Position numbers and translations under genes: made by a program
Part shown: positions 15,828 to 24,882 of the stretch, in pieces
Layout of the letters: each line of letters begins with the position of its first letter
Numbering within the stretch: the first letter of the stretch is position 1
NCBI RefSeq assembly: GCF_002007105.1
Contig: NZ_MVBC01000006.1
Span: forward strand, 124,001 to 188,000
Direction of reading: 5' to 3'
Length of the DNA: 64,000 nucleotides
From: Hymenobacter sp. CRA2
Lineage (GTDB): Bacteria; Bacteroidota; Bacteroidia; Cytophagales; Hymenobacteraceae
The notes under the pieces: generated by a model
What the model saw: the letters and a program-made list of their open reading frames with translations, nothing else
What the model was told of the DNA's origin: nothing
The model's database searches: none

Positions 15828-18059
15828 CTACTGGCCGTTGCTGCTGGCACCTGCGGCCGGGGCTTCGGGCTTCAGGTACTGGTCCAGGTAGTTGGTAATC
15901 TTGGTGTAAAGGTGCACGCGGTCCTTGCCGCCCACGTTGTGCGGGTGGCCGGGGTATACGAAGTAGTCCAGTTGCACGCCTTTGTCCACGGCGTTTTTGA
16001 GGTACTTCAGGCTGTGCTGCCACACCACCACGTCGTCGATGGTGCCGTGAATCATCAGCAGCGGGGCCTTCAGGTTTTCCGCGTAGTTGAGCAGGTTGGC
16101 TTTCTGGTAACCCTCGGGGTTCTGCTCGGGCGTGTCCATGTAGCGCTCCGTGTACATCACCTCGTACATGCGCCAGTCGATAACCGGGCCGCCGGCCACG
16201 CCCACCTTGAACGTGCCCTGCGGGGCGCGCGTGAGCATGGTCGTGGTCATGAAGCCGCCGAAGCTCCAGCCGTGCACCCCGATGCGCTGGGCATCCACGT
16301 AAGGCAGCGACTTAAGGTAATCAACGCCCTTGAGCTGATCGGCCAGCTCCTGCGTGCCCAACTGGCGGAAAGTGGCCTGCTCAAAAGGCAGCCCGCGGTT
16401 GCCAGAGCCGCGCGAATCGATGGTGAATACCACGTAGCCTTTTTCGGCCATCATCTGCATCCACAGGTTGCCGCCGCCCAGCCAGGAGTCGGTGACGAGC
16501 TGCACGTGCGGGCCGCCGTACACGTAAATCACGGCCGGGTATTTCTTGTTCGGGTCGAAGCCGGGCGGGGTGATGATGCGGGCGTACAGGTCGGTTTGTC
16601 CGTCGGCGGCCTTGAGCGGGAATACCTTGGTCTGGCCCAGGCGGTAGTTGCTGAGCGGGTTCGGAGCGCTGAGCAGTTGTTGCTGGCTCTTGCCGTCCTT
16701 GGTGCCCACCACCGAAATGGTGCGCGGCGTGGTCTGGCTGCTGTAGCTGTCGAGCAACGCCTCGCCGGAGGGGCTGAGCGTGCCCGCGTGCGTGCCGGCC
16801 GTGCTGCTGATGCGCCGCGGCTTGCCCCCGCCGAGGCTCACGGCGTAGAGCTGGCGCTGAATGGTACCGTCCTGGTTGCTGGCGTAGTAGAGCTGCTTGC
16901 CCTTGGCGTCGAAGCCGAGCACGTCGGTCACCAGCCAATTGCCCTGGGTGAGCTGGCGCAGCAGCTTGCCGCTGGTGTTGTAAAGGTAAAGGTGGTTATA
17001 GCCGCTCCGCTCGCTCTGCCACACGAACTGGTCGGGGTGGCCGGGCACAAATTCCAGCGGGTGCGTGGGCTCCACGTACTCGGTGTCGGTTTCCTCAAAC
17101 AAGGTCTTCACCAGCGCGCCCGTCGCGGCGTCGTACTGCCGCAGCCACATGTGGTTCTGGTCGCGGTTGAGCACGGCCACGTAGATGCTCTGCTCGTCCG
17201 GGCTCCAGCTGATGTTGGTCAGGTACTGCTCCTTCGGCTCACCGGTCTGCAAAAACACCGTTTTGCCCGAGGCCACGTCGAACACGCCCACCGTCACTTG
17301 GTGGCTTTTGTCACCGGCCATGGGGTACTTGATGGGCGCCGCCTGGGCCGGCACCTCGCTGATATCCACCAGCGGGTAGTCAGTCACCATGGTCTGGTCC
17401 ATGCGGTAGTAGGCCAGCTTGTTGCCCTTGGGGCTCCAGAAGGTGCCCTTGGTGATGCCGAACTCCGAGCGGTGCGCCGCCTGCCCGTTCACGATGGCCG
17501 GGTTGGTTTCGTTGGTCACGGCCACGTTTTCCTGCCCGCCGCGGCTGATGAACAGGTTCTGCGCCTTGGTGTAGGCTACGCGCGTTTTGGTCGGGTCGAA
17601 GTCCACGTTGTCGGCGCCGGTCTGGTAGCCGAAGAGCTTCGAGGCCTTGCCATCAGTGGTGGAGTAGCGAAACACCTCCCGGCTGGGCATGGTCACCAGG
17701 AAGGCGTCGGGGCCGGTCCATTGCACCTGCGGAAATGCCGTGGCTTTCAGCGTAGGGGCGCCGGCAGCCTGCAGGGCTTTGTACAGATTGGCCATGCTCA
17801 CCACGGGCTGCACAGGGCCGCCCGCAGCGCGGCCGCGCACCAGCGCATCCTGGCCGTTCTCAGTGCGCAGGTAGCTGAACTCGTCCTTGGAGCCCGGAAT
17901 CCAGGCGAGCTGCTTGAGGTTGGCGGGGTTGAGCGCAGGGTTGCGGAAGGCGTCTTCCACGCTCAGCTGCTGCTGCTGGGCGCGCAATGTGGCAGTAGGG
18001 GCGCCGGCCAGGGCGAAAAGCAAAGCGGGAAGGGCAAGCTGCCGAAGCGTCAGGGACAT
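15828..18059 (-). CDS. S9 family serine peptidase, dipeptidyl-peptidase IV type
   Basis: The 743-residue secreted enzyme starts at an ATG at 18059 (MSLTLRQLALPALLFAL) with a signal peptide ending about LRA-QQ. Residues about 30-500 form the eight-bladed propeller (DPP IV N-terminal domain), and 510-735 the alpha/beta hydrolase domain. The catalytic triad is visible: Ser599 in GWSFGGF, Asp675 or 676 in HGTIDDVVV, and His705 or 707 in PGHPHNV. YVYGGPHVQLVTDSWLGG marks the start of the hydrolase part. It should remove dipeptides from peptide N-termini in the periplasm. The open frame extends 11 codons upstream, but the chosen start gives a clean signal peptide. Confidence 0.92.
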   Translation of the reverse strand: MSLTLRQLALPALLFALAGAPTATLRAQQQQLSVEDAFRNPALNPANLKQLAWIPGSKDEFSYLRTENGQDALVRGRAAGGPVQPVVSMANLYKALQAAGAPTLKATAFPQVQWTGPDAFLVTMPSREVFRYSTTDGKASKLFGYQTGADNVDFDPTKTRVAYTKAQNLFISRGGQENVAVTNETNPAIVNGQAAHRSEFGITKGTFWSPKGNKLAYYRMDQTMVTDYPLVDISEVPAQAAPIKYPMAGDKSHQVTVGVFDVASGKTVFLQTGEPKEQYLTNISWSPDEQSIYVAVLNRDQNHMWLRQYDAATGALVKTLFEETDTEYVEPTHPLEFVPGHPDQFVWQSERSGYNHLYLYNTSGKLLRQLTQGNWLVTDVLGFDAKGKQLYYASNQDGTIQRQLYAVSLGGGKPRRISSTAGTHAGTLSPSGEALLDSYSSQTTPRTISVVGTKDGKSQQQLLSAPNPLSNYRLGQTKVFPLKAADGQTDLYARIITPPGFDPNKKYPAVIYVYGGPHVQLVTDSWLGGGNLWMQMMAEKGYVVFTIDSRGSGNRGLPFEQATFRQLGTQELADQLKGVDYLKSLPYVDAQRIGVHGWSFGGFMTTTMLTRAPQGTFKVGVAGGPVIDWRMYEVMYTERYMDTPEQNPEGYQKANLLNYAENLKAPLLMIHGTIDDVVVWQHSLKYLKNAVDKGVQLDYFVYPGHPHNVGGKDRVHLYTKITNYLDQYLKPEAPAAGASSNGQ

Positions 18060-18243
18060 AGGAACGAGAAGCAGGAAAGGGGAGTGGGCCACACGGATTG
18101 GCGTCGGGAATTTACGCCGGATTCAACAGACCCGCCCCGGTACAAATTCCCCACCCGGGCGGCAACTATCCCCGCACCGGATGTGTTAAGGGGTGCCTTT
18201 TGCGAGCAGACAACCTAGCGCCCGAATCCGTACCTTTACCGCC

Positions 18244-18525
18244 ATGAATACCAACCCGCAGATTGCACACGACGAGGACGTTCTGTTGTTGGAGGAAACC
18301 ACCGACCTGCGTGACCTCGTCGTCTACAACGACGACGTGAATACCTTCGACCACGTCATCCAGACCCTCATCGACGTGTGCCAGCACGAGCCCATGCAGG
18401 CCGAGCAGTGCACGCTGCTCATCCACCATAAGGGTCAGTGCACGGTGAAAGTTGGCTCGTACGAGGAGCTGGAGCCCATGTGCACCGCCATCCACGACCG
18501 CGGCATTTCGGCCGACGTGGTATAG
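18244..18525 (+). CDS. clpS: ATP-dependent Clp protease adaptor ClpS
   Basis: The 93-residue product starts at an ATG at 18244 (MNTNPQIAHDEDVLLLEE). The family hallmarks are the VVYNDDVNTFDHVIQTL core around residues 26-42 and the HHKGQCTVKVGSYEELEPM segment, which correspond to the N-degron binding pocket and the ClpA/C contact face. ClpS delivers N-end-rule substrates to Clp. A TACCTTTA box resembling a -7 element lies immediately upstream of the ATG, so the transcript may have a very short leader. It stands alone between the divergent S9 gene and recR. Confidence 0.92.
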   Translation: MNTNPQIAHDEDVLLLEETTDLRDLVVYNDDVNTFDHVIQTLIDVCQHEPMQAEQCTLLIHHKGQCTVKVGSYEELEPMCTAIHDRGISADVV

Positions 18526-18545
18526 CCCGGCGCCGCCAAAATCAT

Positions 18546-18652
18546 CTGTCATCCTGAGCCCCGCGAAGGACCTTTCAGCGTCAGAAAAGTGTTATCTGAC
18601 GTATGCCGTTCCGACGGCTGAAGGTCCTTAGGCTGGCGCCTCTGGATGACAG
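18546..18652. repeat. GTCATCCTGA-type palindromic repeat unit
   Basis: The left arm CTGTCATCCTGAG with GAAGGACCTTTCAGC pairs imperfectly with the right arm GCTGAAGGTCCTTAG and GGATGACAG. It fills the clpS-recR gap and is noncoding. The same arms recur at 30565-30669. Confidence 0.8.
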
Positions 18653-18672
18653 TTTTGTTGTTATAGATCCGA

Positions 18673-19287
18673 ATGGAATTTCCCTCCAAACTCATCGAAA
18701 ACGCCGTGGCCGAGCTGGCCAAGCTGCCCGGTATCGGGCGCAAAACCGCTTTGCGCCTGGCTTTGCACCTGCTCAAGGCCGAAACCGATACCACCAGCAA
18801 CCTGGCCGAAGCACTGGCCAAGATGCGTTTCGACATCCGTTACTGCCAGACCTGCCACAACATCTCCGATACCGAGCAGTGCTCCATCTGCGCCAATCCC
18901 TTGCGCGACCATAGCACCGTCTGCGTCGTGTCGGATATCCGCGATGTTATTGCCATCGAAAACACCGGGCAGTTCCAGGGCGTGTACCACGTGCTCGGCG
19001 GCGTGATTTCACCCATCGAAGGCATCGGCCCGGCCGATTTGCACATCGAGCCCTTGGTGGAGCGCGTGAAAGTGGAGGAAAGCGAAGTCAAAGAAGTTAT
19101 CCTGGCCATCAGCCCCACCATGGAGGGCGACACCACGGCCTTCTACCTCACGCGCCGCCTGCGCGAGTTTCCGGAGGTGCACATCAGCAGCATTGCCCGC
19201 GGCATTCCCGTCGGCGGCGAGCTGGAGTACGCCGACGAAATCACCCTGGGCCGCTCCATCGTGGAGCGCCAGCGGCAGGCGCGGTAG
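18673..19287 (+). CDS. recR: Recombination protein RecR
   Basis: The 204-residue product ([20 protein letters not shown]) is the normal RecR length. It has the N-terminal helix-hairpin-helix ([17 protein letters not shown], about residues 17-33), a four-cysteine zinc finger ([16 protein letters not shown], about 57-72), the Toprim motifs [19 protein letters not shown] and [15 protein letters not shown], and the C-terminal Walker-B-like strand. RecR acts with RecO and RecF in loading RecA at gaps. A strong hairpin follows at 19308. Confidence 0.96.
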   Translation: MEFPSKLIENAVAELAKLPGIGRKTALRLALHLLKAETDTTSNLAEALAKMRFDIRYCQTCHNISDTEQCSICANPLRDHSTVCVVSDIRDVIAIENTGQFQGVYHVLGGVISPIEGIGPADLHIEPLVERVKVEESEVKEVILAISPTMEGDTTAFYLTRRLREFPEVHISSIARGIPVGGELEYADEITLGRSIVERQRQAR

Positions 19288-19307
19288 CTAGTACTGCGCT
19301 TCCCATG

Positions 19308-19343
19308 AAAAAGCCCCGACCATGCAAATGGTTGGGGCTTTTT
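19308..19343 (+). terminator. recR terminator
   Basis: The arms AAAAAGCCCCGACCAT and ATGGTTGGGGCTTTTT pair with one G-T pair around a four-base loop, ending in a T run. The hairpin begins 21 bases after the recR stop. Confidence 0.85.
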
Positions 19344-19354
19344 GTTGTGCTAGA

Positions 19355-19488
19355 GCTAGCTCCCCTCCTCAGCTGAGGAGGGGTTGGGGGTGGTTGAAAA
19401 ATTAGAGTTAGAAGTCTAGGATTAGAAATCACCCCAACGATTGGCCAACCACCCCTAGCTCCTCCTCAGCTGAGGAGGGGAACTAGCT
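19355..19488. repeat. Inverted repeat built on a CTCCTCAGCTGAGGAG palindrome
   Basis: Two copies of the 16-base palindrome CTCCTCAGCTGAGGAG (about 19366-19381 and 19461-19476), each with flanks AGCTAGCTCCC/GGGGTTGGGGGTGGTTG and their mirror, face each other across an AT-rich centre of some 50 bases. It occupies the recR-pta gap together with the terminator. Nothing else is seen in that 369-base interval except a possible weak promoter box near 19585. No open frame or transposase is present. Confidence 0.75.
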
Positions 19489-19656
19489 TTGGCCTTAGCT
19501 TTTGAACTTAGCTTAGGCAGCATAGCTCGTTGACAGTCACCGGCTAGGTGAAAAGCTGAGCAGAATCAGCTCGCCCGCGCCGGAAAACTTTGCGTAGTTA
19601 CAGCCGATATCTGCCTTCGGTAGTTATTCTGCTGTCACCCGAACCACCCCTCCGGT

Positions 19657-21750
19657 ATGACCAAAACCGTCTTTATCGCCTCGGCCGAACCCTACAGCGG
19701 CAAATCCCTTGTTACGCTGGGCTTAGTGAACATGCTGCTGAGCAAAGCCCAGAAAGTAGGCTACTTCAAGCCCATCATCAATACCGGCCCCCAGGAGCAG
19801 CGCGACGCGCACATCGACACGGTGCTCCGCTACTTCCAGCTGCCCACCGCCTACGAGGACACCTTCGCCTACACCGGACCGGAGGTGCTGCGCCTGATGG
19901 AAACCGAGCGCCAGGGCGAAATGATTGATACCGTCATCCGGCGCTACAAGCAGCTGGAGGAGCAGCACGATTTTGTGGTGGTGGAAGGCACCGACTTCGT
20001 GGGCCAGGGCACCGCTTTCGAGTTCGATCTGAACGTGACCATTGCCAAAAACCTGGGCGTGCCGGTGCTGCTGGTGGTATCGGGCGAGGGCAAAACCACG
20101 GCGCAGGTGGTCAGCAGCACGCTCACGGCCCTGCGCGGCTTCGAGGCGCGGGAGGTGCCGGTGCTCACGGTAGTGGCCAATAAGGTGGCGCCCGCGCAAG
20201 TAGCCGACGCGCAGCAACTGCTGCGGGCCCAGCTGCCGGCCGAAATCGGCCTGTCGGTAATTCCTGAAGACAAAGCCCTGCTCAACCCCACGATGCGCGA
20301 GATTCATGCGGCGCTGGGCGGCAAGCTGCTGTTTGGGGAGGACTTGCTGGCCAATCAGGTCGACAACTTCGTGACCGGCGCCATGCAGGTGCCCAACTTC
20401 CTGAACTACCTCAAGGAAAACGTGGTCATCGTGACGCCCGGCGACCGGGGCGACATCGTCATCTGCGCCGTGCAGGCCAACGTATCGGCCAGCTACCCCA
20501 AGGTGGCCGGCGTGGTGCTCACGGCCGGCTGGCAGCCCGAAGAGCCCATTCTGCGGCTGCTGCGCGGCTTGCAGGGCGTGATGCCCATCCTGGCCGTGTC
20601 CACCGGCACGTTTGAAACCAGCGCCCGGCTGGCGGCCGTCAAGTCGCGCATCTCGGCCGACAACCCGCAGAAGGTGCAGCTGGCCATTCACACGTTTGAG
20701 CGCTACGTCGACGTGCCGGCCCTGGACCAGCAGCTGGCCAGCTACCAGTCGGAGGGCATCACGCCGCACATGTTCCAGTACCGGCTGATGCAGTGGGCCA
20801 AGCAGCAGCGCCGCCACATTGTGCTGCCCGAAGGCAACGACGACCGGATTCTGCGCGCCGCGGCGCTGCTCCTGCAGCAGGACGTGGTGGACCTGACCAT
20901 CCTGGGCAACGAAGCCGAAGTGGCCGCCTCGGCCAAGCGCCTGGGCCTAAACCTGCCGCTAGGCCATTTGCGCGTCATCGATCCGGTGCACTCCGAGTAC
21001 TACGCCGACTACGTGCAGACCTTTTATGAGCTGCGTAAGAGCAAGGGCGTGAACGAGGACATGGCCCGCGACCTGCTGCGCGACGTGTCGTATTTTGGCT
21101 CGATGATGGTGTACAAGGGCCACGCCGACGGCATGGTGTCGGGGGCGGTGCACACTACCCAGCACACCATCCGGCCGGCCCTGCAGTTCATCAAAACCAA
21201 GCCGGGCATCTCGCTCGTGTCGTCGGTGTTTTTCATGTGCCTGCCCGACCGCGTGGCCGTGTTCGGCGACTGCGCCGTGAACCCCAACCCCACGGCCGAG
21301 CAGCTGGCCGAAATTGCCATTTCCTCGGCCGAAAGCGCTCAGCGCTTCGGCGTGGCCCCGCGCGTGGCTATGCTCTCGTATTCCTCGGGCACCTCCGGCG
21401 AGGGTGCCGAAGTAGACAAGGTGCGCCGCGCCACCGAGCTGGTACGCCAGCTGCGTCCTGATTTGCCCGTGGAAGGCCCCATTCAGTACGACGCTGCCGT
21501 GGACCCGCTGGTGGGTCAGCAGAAGCTGCCCGGCTCGGCCGTAGCGGGCCAGGCCAGTGTGCTCATCTTCCCCGACCTGAATACCGGCAACAACACCTAC
21601 AAGGCCGTGCAACGCGAAACAGGCGCCCTGGCCATTGGCCCGGTGCTGCAGGGGCTGAACAAGCCGGTGAATGACCTAAGCCGCGGCTGCACCGTCGACG
21701 ACGTGTTCAACACGGTGGTCATTACCGCTATTCAAAGCCAGCAGGGGTAA
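19657..21750 (+). CDS. pta: Phosphate acetyltransferase (long form)
   Basis: The 697-residue product (MTKTVFIASAEPYSGKSL) matches the long Pta type. The N-terminal P-loop-like BioD/CobQ fold (SAEPYSGKSLVTLGL) covers about residues 1-210, a DRTGG domain follows at about 215-330, and the catalytic PTA_PTB domain runs from about 375 to the end (LPEGNDDRILRAAALL, VSGAVHTTQHTIRPALQ, YSSGTSGEGAEVDKV). It converts acetyl-CoA and phosphate to acetyl phosphate. Its usual partner ackA lies 1.8 kb downstream, separated by two opposite-strand genes. Confidence 0.95.
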   Translation: MTKTVFIASAEPYSGKSLVTLGLVNMLLSKAQKVGYFKPIINTGPQEQRDAHIDTVLRYFQLPTAYEDTFAYTGPEVLRLMETERQGEMIDTVIRRYKQLEEQHDFVVVEGTDFVGQGTAFEFDLNVTIAKNLGVPVLLVVSGEGKTTAQVVSSTLTALRGFEAREVPVLTVVANKVAPAQVADAQQLLRAQLPAEIGLSVIPEDKALLNPTMREIHAALGGKLLFGEDLLANQVDNFVTGAMQVPNFLNYLKENVVIVTPGDRGDIVICAVQANVSASYPKVAGVVLTAGWQPEEPILRLLRGLQGVMPILAVSTGTFETSARLAAVKSRISADNPQKVQLAIHTFERYVDVPALDQQLASYQSEGITPHMFQYRLMQWAKQQRRHIVLPEGNDDRILRAAALLLQQDVVDLTILGNEAEVAASAKRLGLNLPLGHLRVIDPVHSEYYADYVQTFYELRKSKGVNEDMARDLLRDVSYFGSMMVYKGHADGMVSGAVHTTQHTIRPALQFIKTKPGISLVSSVFFMCLPDRVAVFGDCAVNPNPTAEQLAEIAISSAESAQRFGVAPRVAMLSYSSGTSGEGAEVDKVRRATELVRQLRPDLPVEGPIQYDAAVDPLVGQQKLPGSAVAGQASVLIFPDLNTGNNTYKAVQRETGALAIGPVLQGLNKPVNDLSRGCTVDDVFNTVVITAIQSQQG

Positions 21751-21845
21751 TTAAAAAGAGGCTCAGGACTTTGTATTTAAGGGACTTCAGGATATGTCGT
21801 GATTTTGAATTGATATAACTGAGCAGTAAATACTGCTACGAGTAA

Positions 21846-22577
21846 TTAGTCTTGGTCGTAGTCATACCAGGGATAAATTTTTACTGGGGATTTTGTTATA
21901 TCATTTATGTGATATAAATAACATATTATAACGATTAAAGATTTAATATCGTCTTTGAAACTGTGGATATCTGGATACTTTAGTTCGTGGGCAATGCTGT
22001 TCCTTTTTTGCTTAAGCTCATAGAGAAGGTCTACAAACTTTTCGTCGATGTCTGAACGCTGTAAGTTAAAAGGTAGGCCAAAGCCGGCTACTAAATCTCG
22101 TCCGTCGTTTTTGGCATGCTTATTTACTTTACTATGCCAAGACTTCCCATCTTGAATTACTCCAGTGTAGTAGGTGTTATTTACTTTTTCAACTAATGAG
22201 TTTCCAAAATCTTCAAGTAGAGTGAATAGATATATAAATATCATTTCTTTATGTCGAAAAGGTTCGGCTGAAAGTTCGCTTGTTATATCTGTACTTGCTA
22301 AATCTTTTTGAGTGTCTACAATCAGGTCGTTGTTATAGGGATTACGCCATTTTGAAAAAATTTCGGCGCTGAATCTAACTTCGGTTCCCTTGATTGGATA
22401 ATCGACGTCCAATTCTGCTTCAAAGTTTACGAAGTTTGAATTTTTATCATTGATAATATATTCGTAAATGTCTAGGCCTAATTTAAGTTTTATGGCTTGC
22501 GTTATTGTTCGGTCGAAGATGGTCTTTACAGTTTCCATAGAGTCTTGTTTGATATCTGAGTAGCCGAAAGTAATCAC
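21846..22577 (-). CDS. AT-rich HEPN-like protein, possible ribonuclease
   Basis: The 243-residue product (MITFGYSDIKQDSMETVK; Met14 is an alternative start) is rich in Asn, Lys, Ile and Tyr and encoded by visibly AT-rich DNA, unlike all its neighbours. Near the C-terminus the helix YELKQKRNSIAHELK carries Arg192-xxxx-His197, the RxxxxH signature of HEPN-domain RNases. A helix around residues 110-130 (KEMIFIYLFTLLEDFGNSL) would be its packing partner. No signal peptide or membrane segment is seen. HEPN proteins act as RNA-cleaving effectors in toxin-antitoxin and phage-defence systems, but some are only structural. No antitoxin or nucleotidyltransferase gene is adjacent. The family is inferred from a short motif; transfer is inferred from base composition and from its position splitting pta from ackA. 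Confidence 0.65.
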   Translation of the reverse strand: MITFGYSDIKQDSMETVKTIFDRTITQAIKLKLGLDIYEYIINDKNSNFVNFEAELDVDYPIKGTEVRFSAEIFSKWRNPYNNDLIVDTQKDLASTDITSELSAEPFRHKEMIFIYLFTLLEDFGNSLVEKVNNTYYTGVIQDGKSWHSKVNKHAKNDGRDLVAGFGLPFNLQRSDIDEKFVDLLYELKQKRNSIAHELKYPDIHSFKDDIKSLIVIICYLYHINDITKSPVKIYPWYDYDQD

Positions 22578-22762
22578 TTAGGGTAATTCTTCTTGGTTTG
22601 GCTGGGCTACTTTGGTAACAACACTACGGTGGCATTATGTCAGCTAACGCAGCTGGTTATCGGACCGGTTAGAGGTTTGTAATGCGCAACGTGGTTGTAG
22701 CCATAGCTGCTCAGGCTTGGTTTCAGCGAATGATAAGAATGAGCTTTAAGTGCAGCACTTGC

Positions 22763-23320
22763 CTAGCCGTACAGCTCCGGGTACCTGGTCCGGGAAATGC
22801 AGCACACGCTTTGCTGCATGGTCCGGTCAAGAGCCTGCTGCCAACCAAAGACGTCGAAGTGCCTTTCCAGGTCCCGGCACGCGCGAAAGTCGTCTTCCGT
22901 GACCTCGTAACGGTTGTCGTCGCGGGTACCCGAAACGGACAGCTGAATGGCGAAGTCAGTGACCCACATGAATACCCGGTACCCGAACAGCACAACGTGT
23001 CCCGGCTGCTCCAGGTCCGGAAACCGGCGAATTTCGCTCTTAAACTGTTTGAACTCCGCCGCGGGGTAAGCCTGGCCGACAACAGGGCGGGGAAAGTCGG
23101 GCGGGAGCCGGTTGGGGTGGATGCCGAGGCGGCCCAGCTTAGCCAGCAAATCAGCCCGATCAGCGTACTGCAACTGCGCTCTGAACTCGTCGCCGTCGTT
23201 GGCGTGCCCGCCCCAGGCCCGGATAAAGCAGAAGTACCGCAGCTGATTTACCCACTCTTTGATGGTGGCGCGGGAATGTTGCTGAAACAGCCAGCTGTCG
23301 GATAATTTATCAAGTGCCAT
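22763..23320 (-). CDS. Hypothetical protein between the HEPN-like gene and ackA
   Basis: The 185-residue product (MALDKLSDSWLFQQHSRATI) has normal GC-rich composition. It looks cytoplasmic, with aromatic residues (WVNQLRYFCFIRAWGG near residue 23, FGYRVFMWVTDFAIQLSV near 112), a charged middle and three cysteines near the end (VCCISRTRYPELYG). No known family is recognised. It is 185 bases upstream of the HEPN-like gene on the same strand and opposite to ackA. Its composition is unlike the HEPN gene, so the two may not have arrived together. An overlapping open frame on the plus strand is judged a shadow. Confidence 0.6.
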   Translation of the reverse strand: MALDKLSDSWLFQQHSRATIKEWVNQLRYFCFIRAWGGHANDGDEFRAQLQYADRADLLAKLGRLGIHPNRLPPDFPRPVVGQAYPAAEFKQFKSEIRRFPDLEQPGHVVLFGYRVFMWVTDFAIQLSVSGTRDDNRYEVTEDDFRACRDLERHFDVFGWQQALDRTMQQSVCCISRTRYPELYG

Positions 23321-23552
23321 GCCAGCGGGAAGTCAAAAGGAGGTAGCCGCCGATAGCTGCGGGCCAAGTGGTGTGCACGGTAGGTTACGTAGCACCTACG
23401 GGAGGCGCAAATTGGGTAATCGTATCAATTCAGCGCGCAGACCGAGCGGACCGAGTACTTTGCCCGTTAAATAGCGCCTAGCGCCTTCTGCATCGATACT
23501 GTCGCACCGCCGCGGCCACCCGCTCATGGGTAGCCGCGCCCTGGTTTTTCTC

Positions 23553-24752
23553 ATGAACATCTTCGTCGTCAACTCCGGTAGCTCGTCCATCAAGTACCAA
23601 CTCTTCCGCTGGCCCGCCGAGCAGCCTGTCTGCAGCGGGCTTATTGAGCGCATCGGCCTGCCCGATTCTGTCATCACGCACACCGTGTTCGGGGCTGATG
23701 CCGAGCCGCAGAAGCAGCAGCGCACCCTGGCGCTGCCCGACCACGCCGCCGGCCTGCGCGAAGTAGTGGCCCTGCTCACCGATGCCGAAAACGGCGTGAT
23801 TCAGGACCCGACTGATATCGACGTGGTTGGCCACCGGGTGGTGCACGGCGGGGAGAAATTTGCGGCAACGACGCTCGTCGACGAAGCCGTAAAGACCGAA
23901 ATCAAAAGCCTGTTTGCCCTGGCCCCGCTGCACAACCCGGCCAACTACCTCGGCATTGAGGTAGCCGAGCAGCTGATTCCGCAGGCCCGGCAGGTGGCGG
24001 TGTTCGACACGGCTTTTCACCAGACCTTGCCCGAGCATGCCTTCCGCTACGCGCTGCCGGCGAGCCTGTACCACGAGCATGGTATTCGCGTGTACGGCTT
24101 CCACGGCACCAGCCACAAGTACGTGGCCGCCCGCGCCGCCGAGCACCTCGGCAAGCCCGACGCTCGCCTCGTAACTGTGCACCTGGGCAACGGCTGCAGC
24201 ATGGCCGCCGTGCAGGCCGGGCGGTGCATCGACACCAGCATGGGCTTTGGGCCGCTCAGTGGCTTGGTGATGGGCACCCGTTCCGGCGACATCGACCCGT
24301 CAGTCATCTTCCACCTCGTGCAGCAGCTCGGCTACTCCGTGGAGCAGGTCAGCGCCCTGCTGAATAAGCAAAGCGGCATGCTCGGCCTCACCGGCCACAG
24401 CGACATGCGCGACGTGGGCGCGGCCGTAGCCGCCGGCGACGCCGAAGCCACCCTGGCGCTGGAGCTGTACGCCTACCGCATCAAGAAATACCTCGGTGCC
24501 TACGCCGCCGCGCTCGGGGGCCTCGACGCGGTGGTCTTCACGGCCGGGGTAGGGGAGAACGACGCCGCGGTACGCCGGCTGGCCTGCTCCGGGCTGGAGT
24601 TTCTCGGCATCCGGCTGGATGAGGCGCGCAACCAGGTGCGCAGCCGCGAGCTGCGCGCAATCAGCGCGGCCGATGCGCTGGTGAAGGTACTGGTGGTGCC
24701 CACCAACGAGGAGCTGGAAATAGCCCGGCAGTGCGCGGAGCTGCTGGGGTAA
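23553..24752 (+). CDS. ackA: Acetate kinase
   Basis: The 399-residue product starts at an ATG at 23553 (MNIFVVNSGSSSIKYQLF), which places the ASKHA phosphate-1 motif at the expected extreme N-terminus; nine upstream residues are discarded. Other hallmarks are VGHRVVHGGEKF, the VFDTAFHQTLPEHAFRYALP signature, FHGTSHKYVAARAAEHL, HLGNGCSMAAV and VFTAGVGEN. It makes ATP and acetate from acetyl phosphate supplied by Pta. A TACTTTGC box about 100 bases upstream may be its own promoter, which would be needed because it is separated from pta. Confidence 0.95.
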   Translation: MNIFVVNSGSSSIKYQLFRWPAEQPVCSGLIERIGLPDSVITHTVFGADAEPQKQQRTLALPDHAAGLREVVALLTDAENGVIQDPTDIDVVGHRVVHGGEKFAATTLVDEAVKTEIKSLFALAPLHNPANYLGIEVAEQLIPQARQVAVFDTAFHQTLPEHAFRYALPASLYHEHGIRVYGFHGTSHKYVAARAAEHLGKPDARLVTVHLGNGCSMAAVQAGRCIDTSMGFGPLSGLVMGTRSGDIDPSVIFHLVQQLGYSVEQVSALLNKQSGMLGLTGHSDMRDVGAAVAAGDAEATLALELYAYRIKKYLGAYAAALGGLDAVVFTAGVGENDAAVRRLACSGLEFLGIRLDEARNQVRSRELRAISAADALVKVLVVPTNEELEIARQCAELLG

Positions 24753-24882
24753 GGCTGCCGTAACGCAAACGGCTTCTCCCACAATCAGTGCGGGATGAGC
24801 CGTTGTTGGGGTTGGCTCTGCACCGCAAGGGCCGGGCTTGAATCAAACTCTGCGTAACTTTCGCAGTCAGTTGCTCCCGCCC

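Noticed and set aside
15912-18218. A 768-codon open frame opposite the S9 peptidase
   Set aside because: The translation is low-complexity His/Val/Ala/Gly-rich, the typical shadow of a high-GC gene; the S9 gene has its complete triad.
22682-23305. A 207-codon plus-strand frame opposite the unknown gene next to ackA
   Set aside because: The minus-strand frame has a more protein-like aromatic and hydrophobic pattern; the plus frame is Val/Ala/Pro/Arg-rich like other shadows. Some doubt remains, since neither has a known family.
21846-23320. A toxin-antitoxin pair made of the HEPN-like gene and its neighbour
   Set aside because: The neighbour does not look like a nucleotidyltransferase or any known antitoxin, the 185-base gap is long for such a pair, and the base compositions differ.
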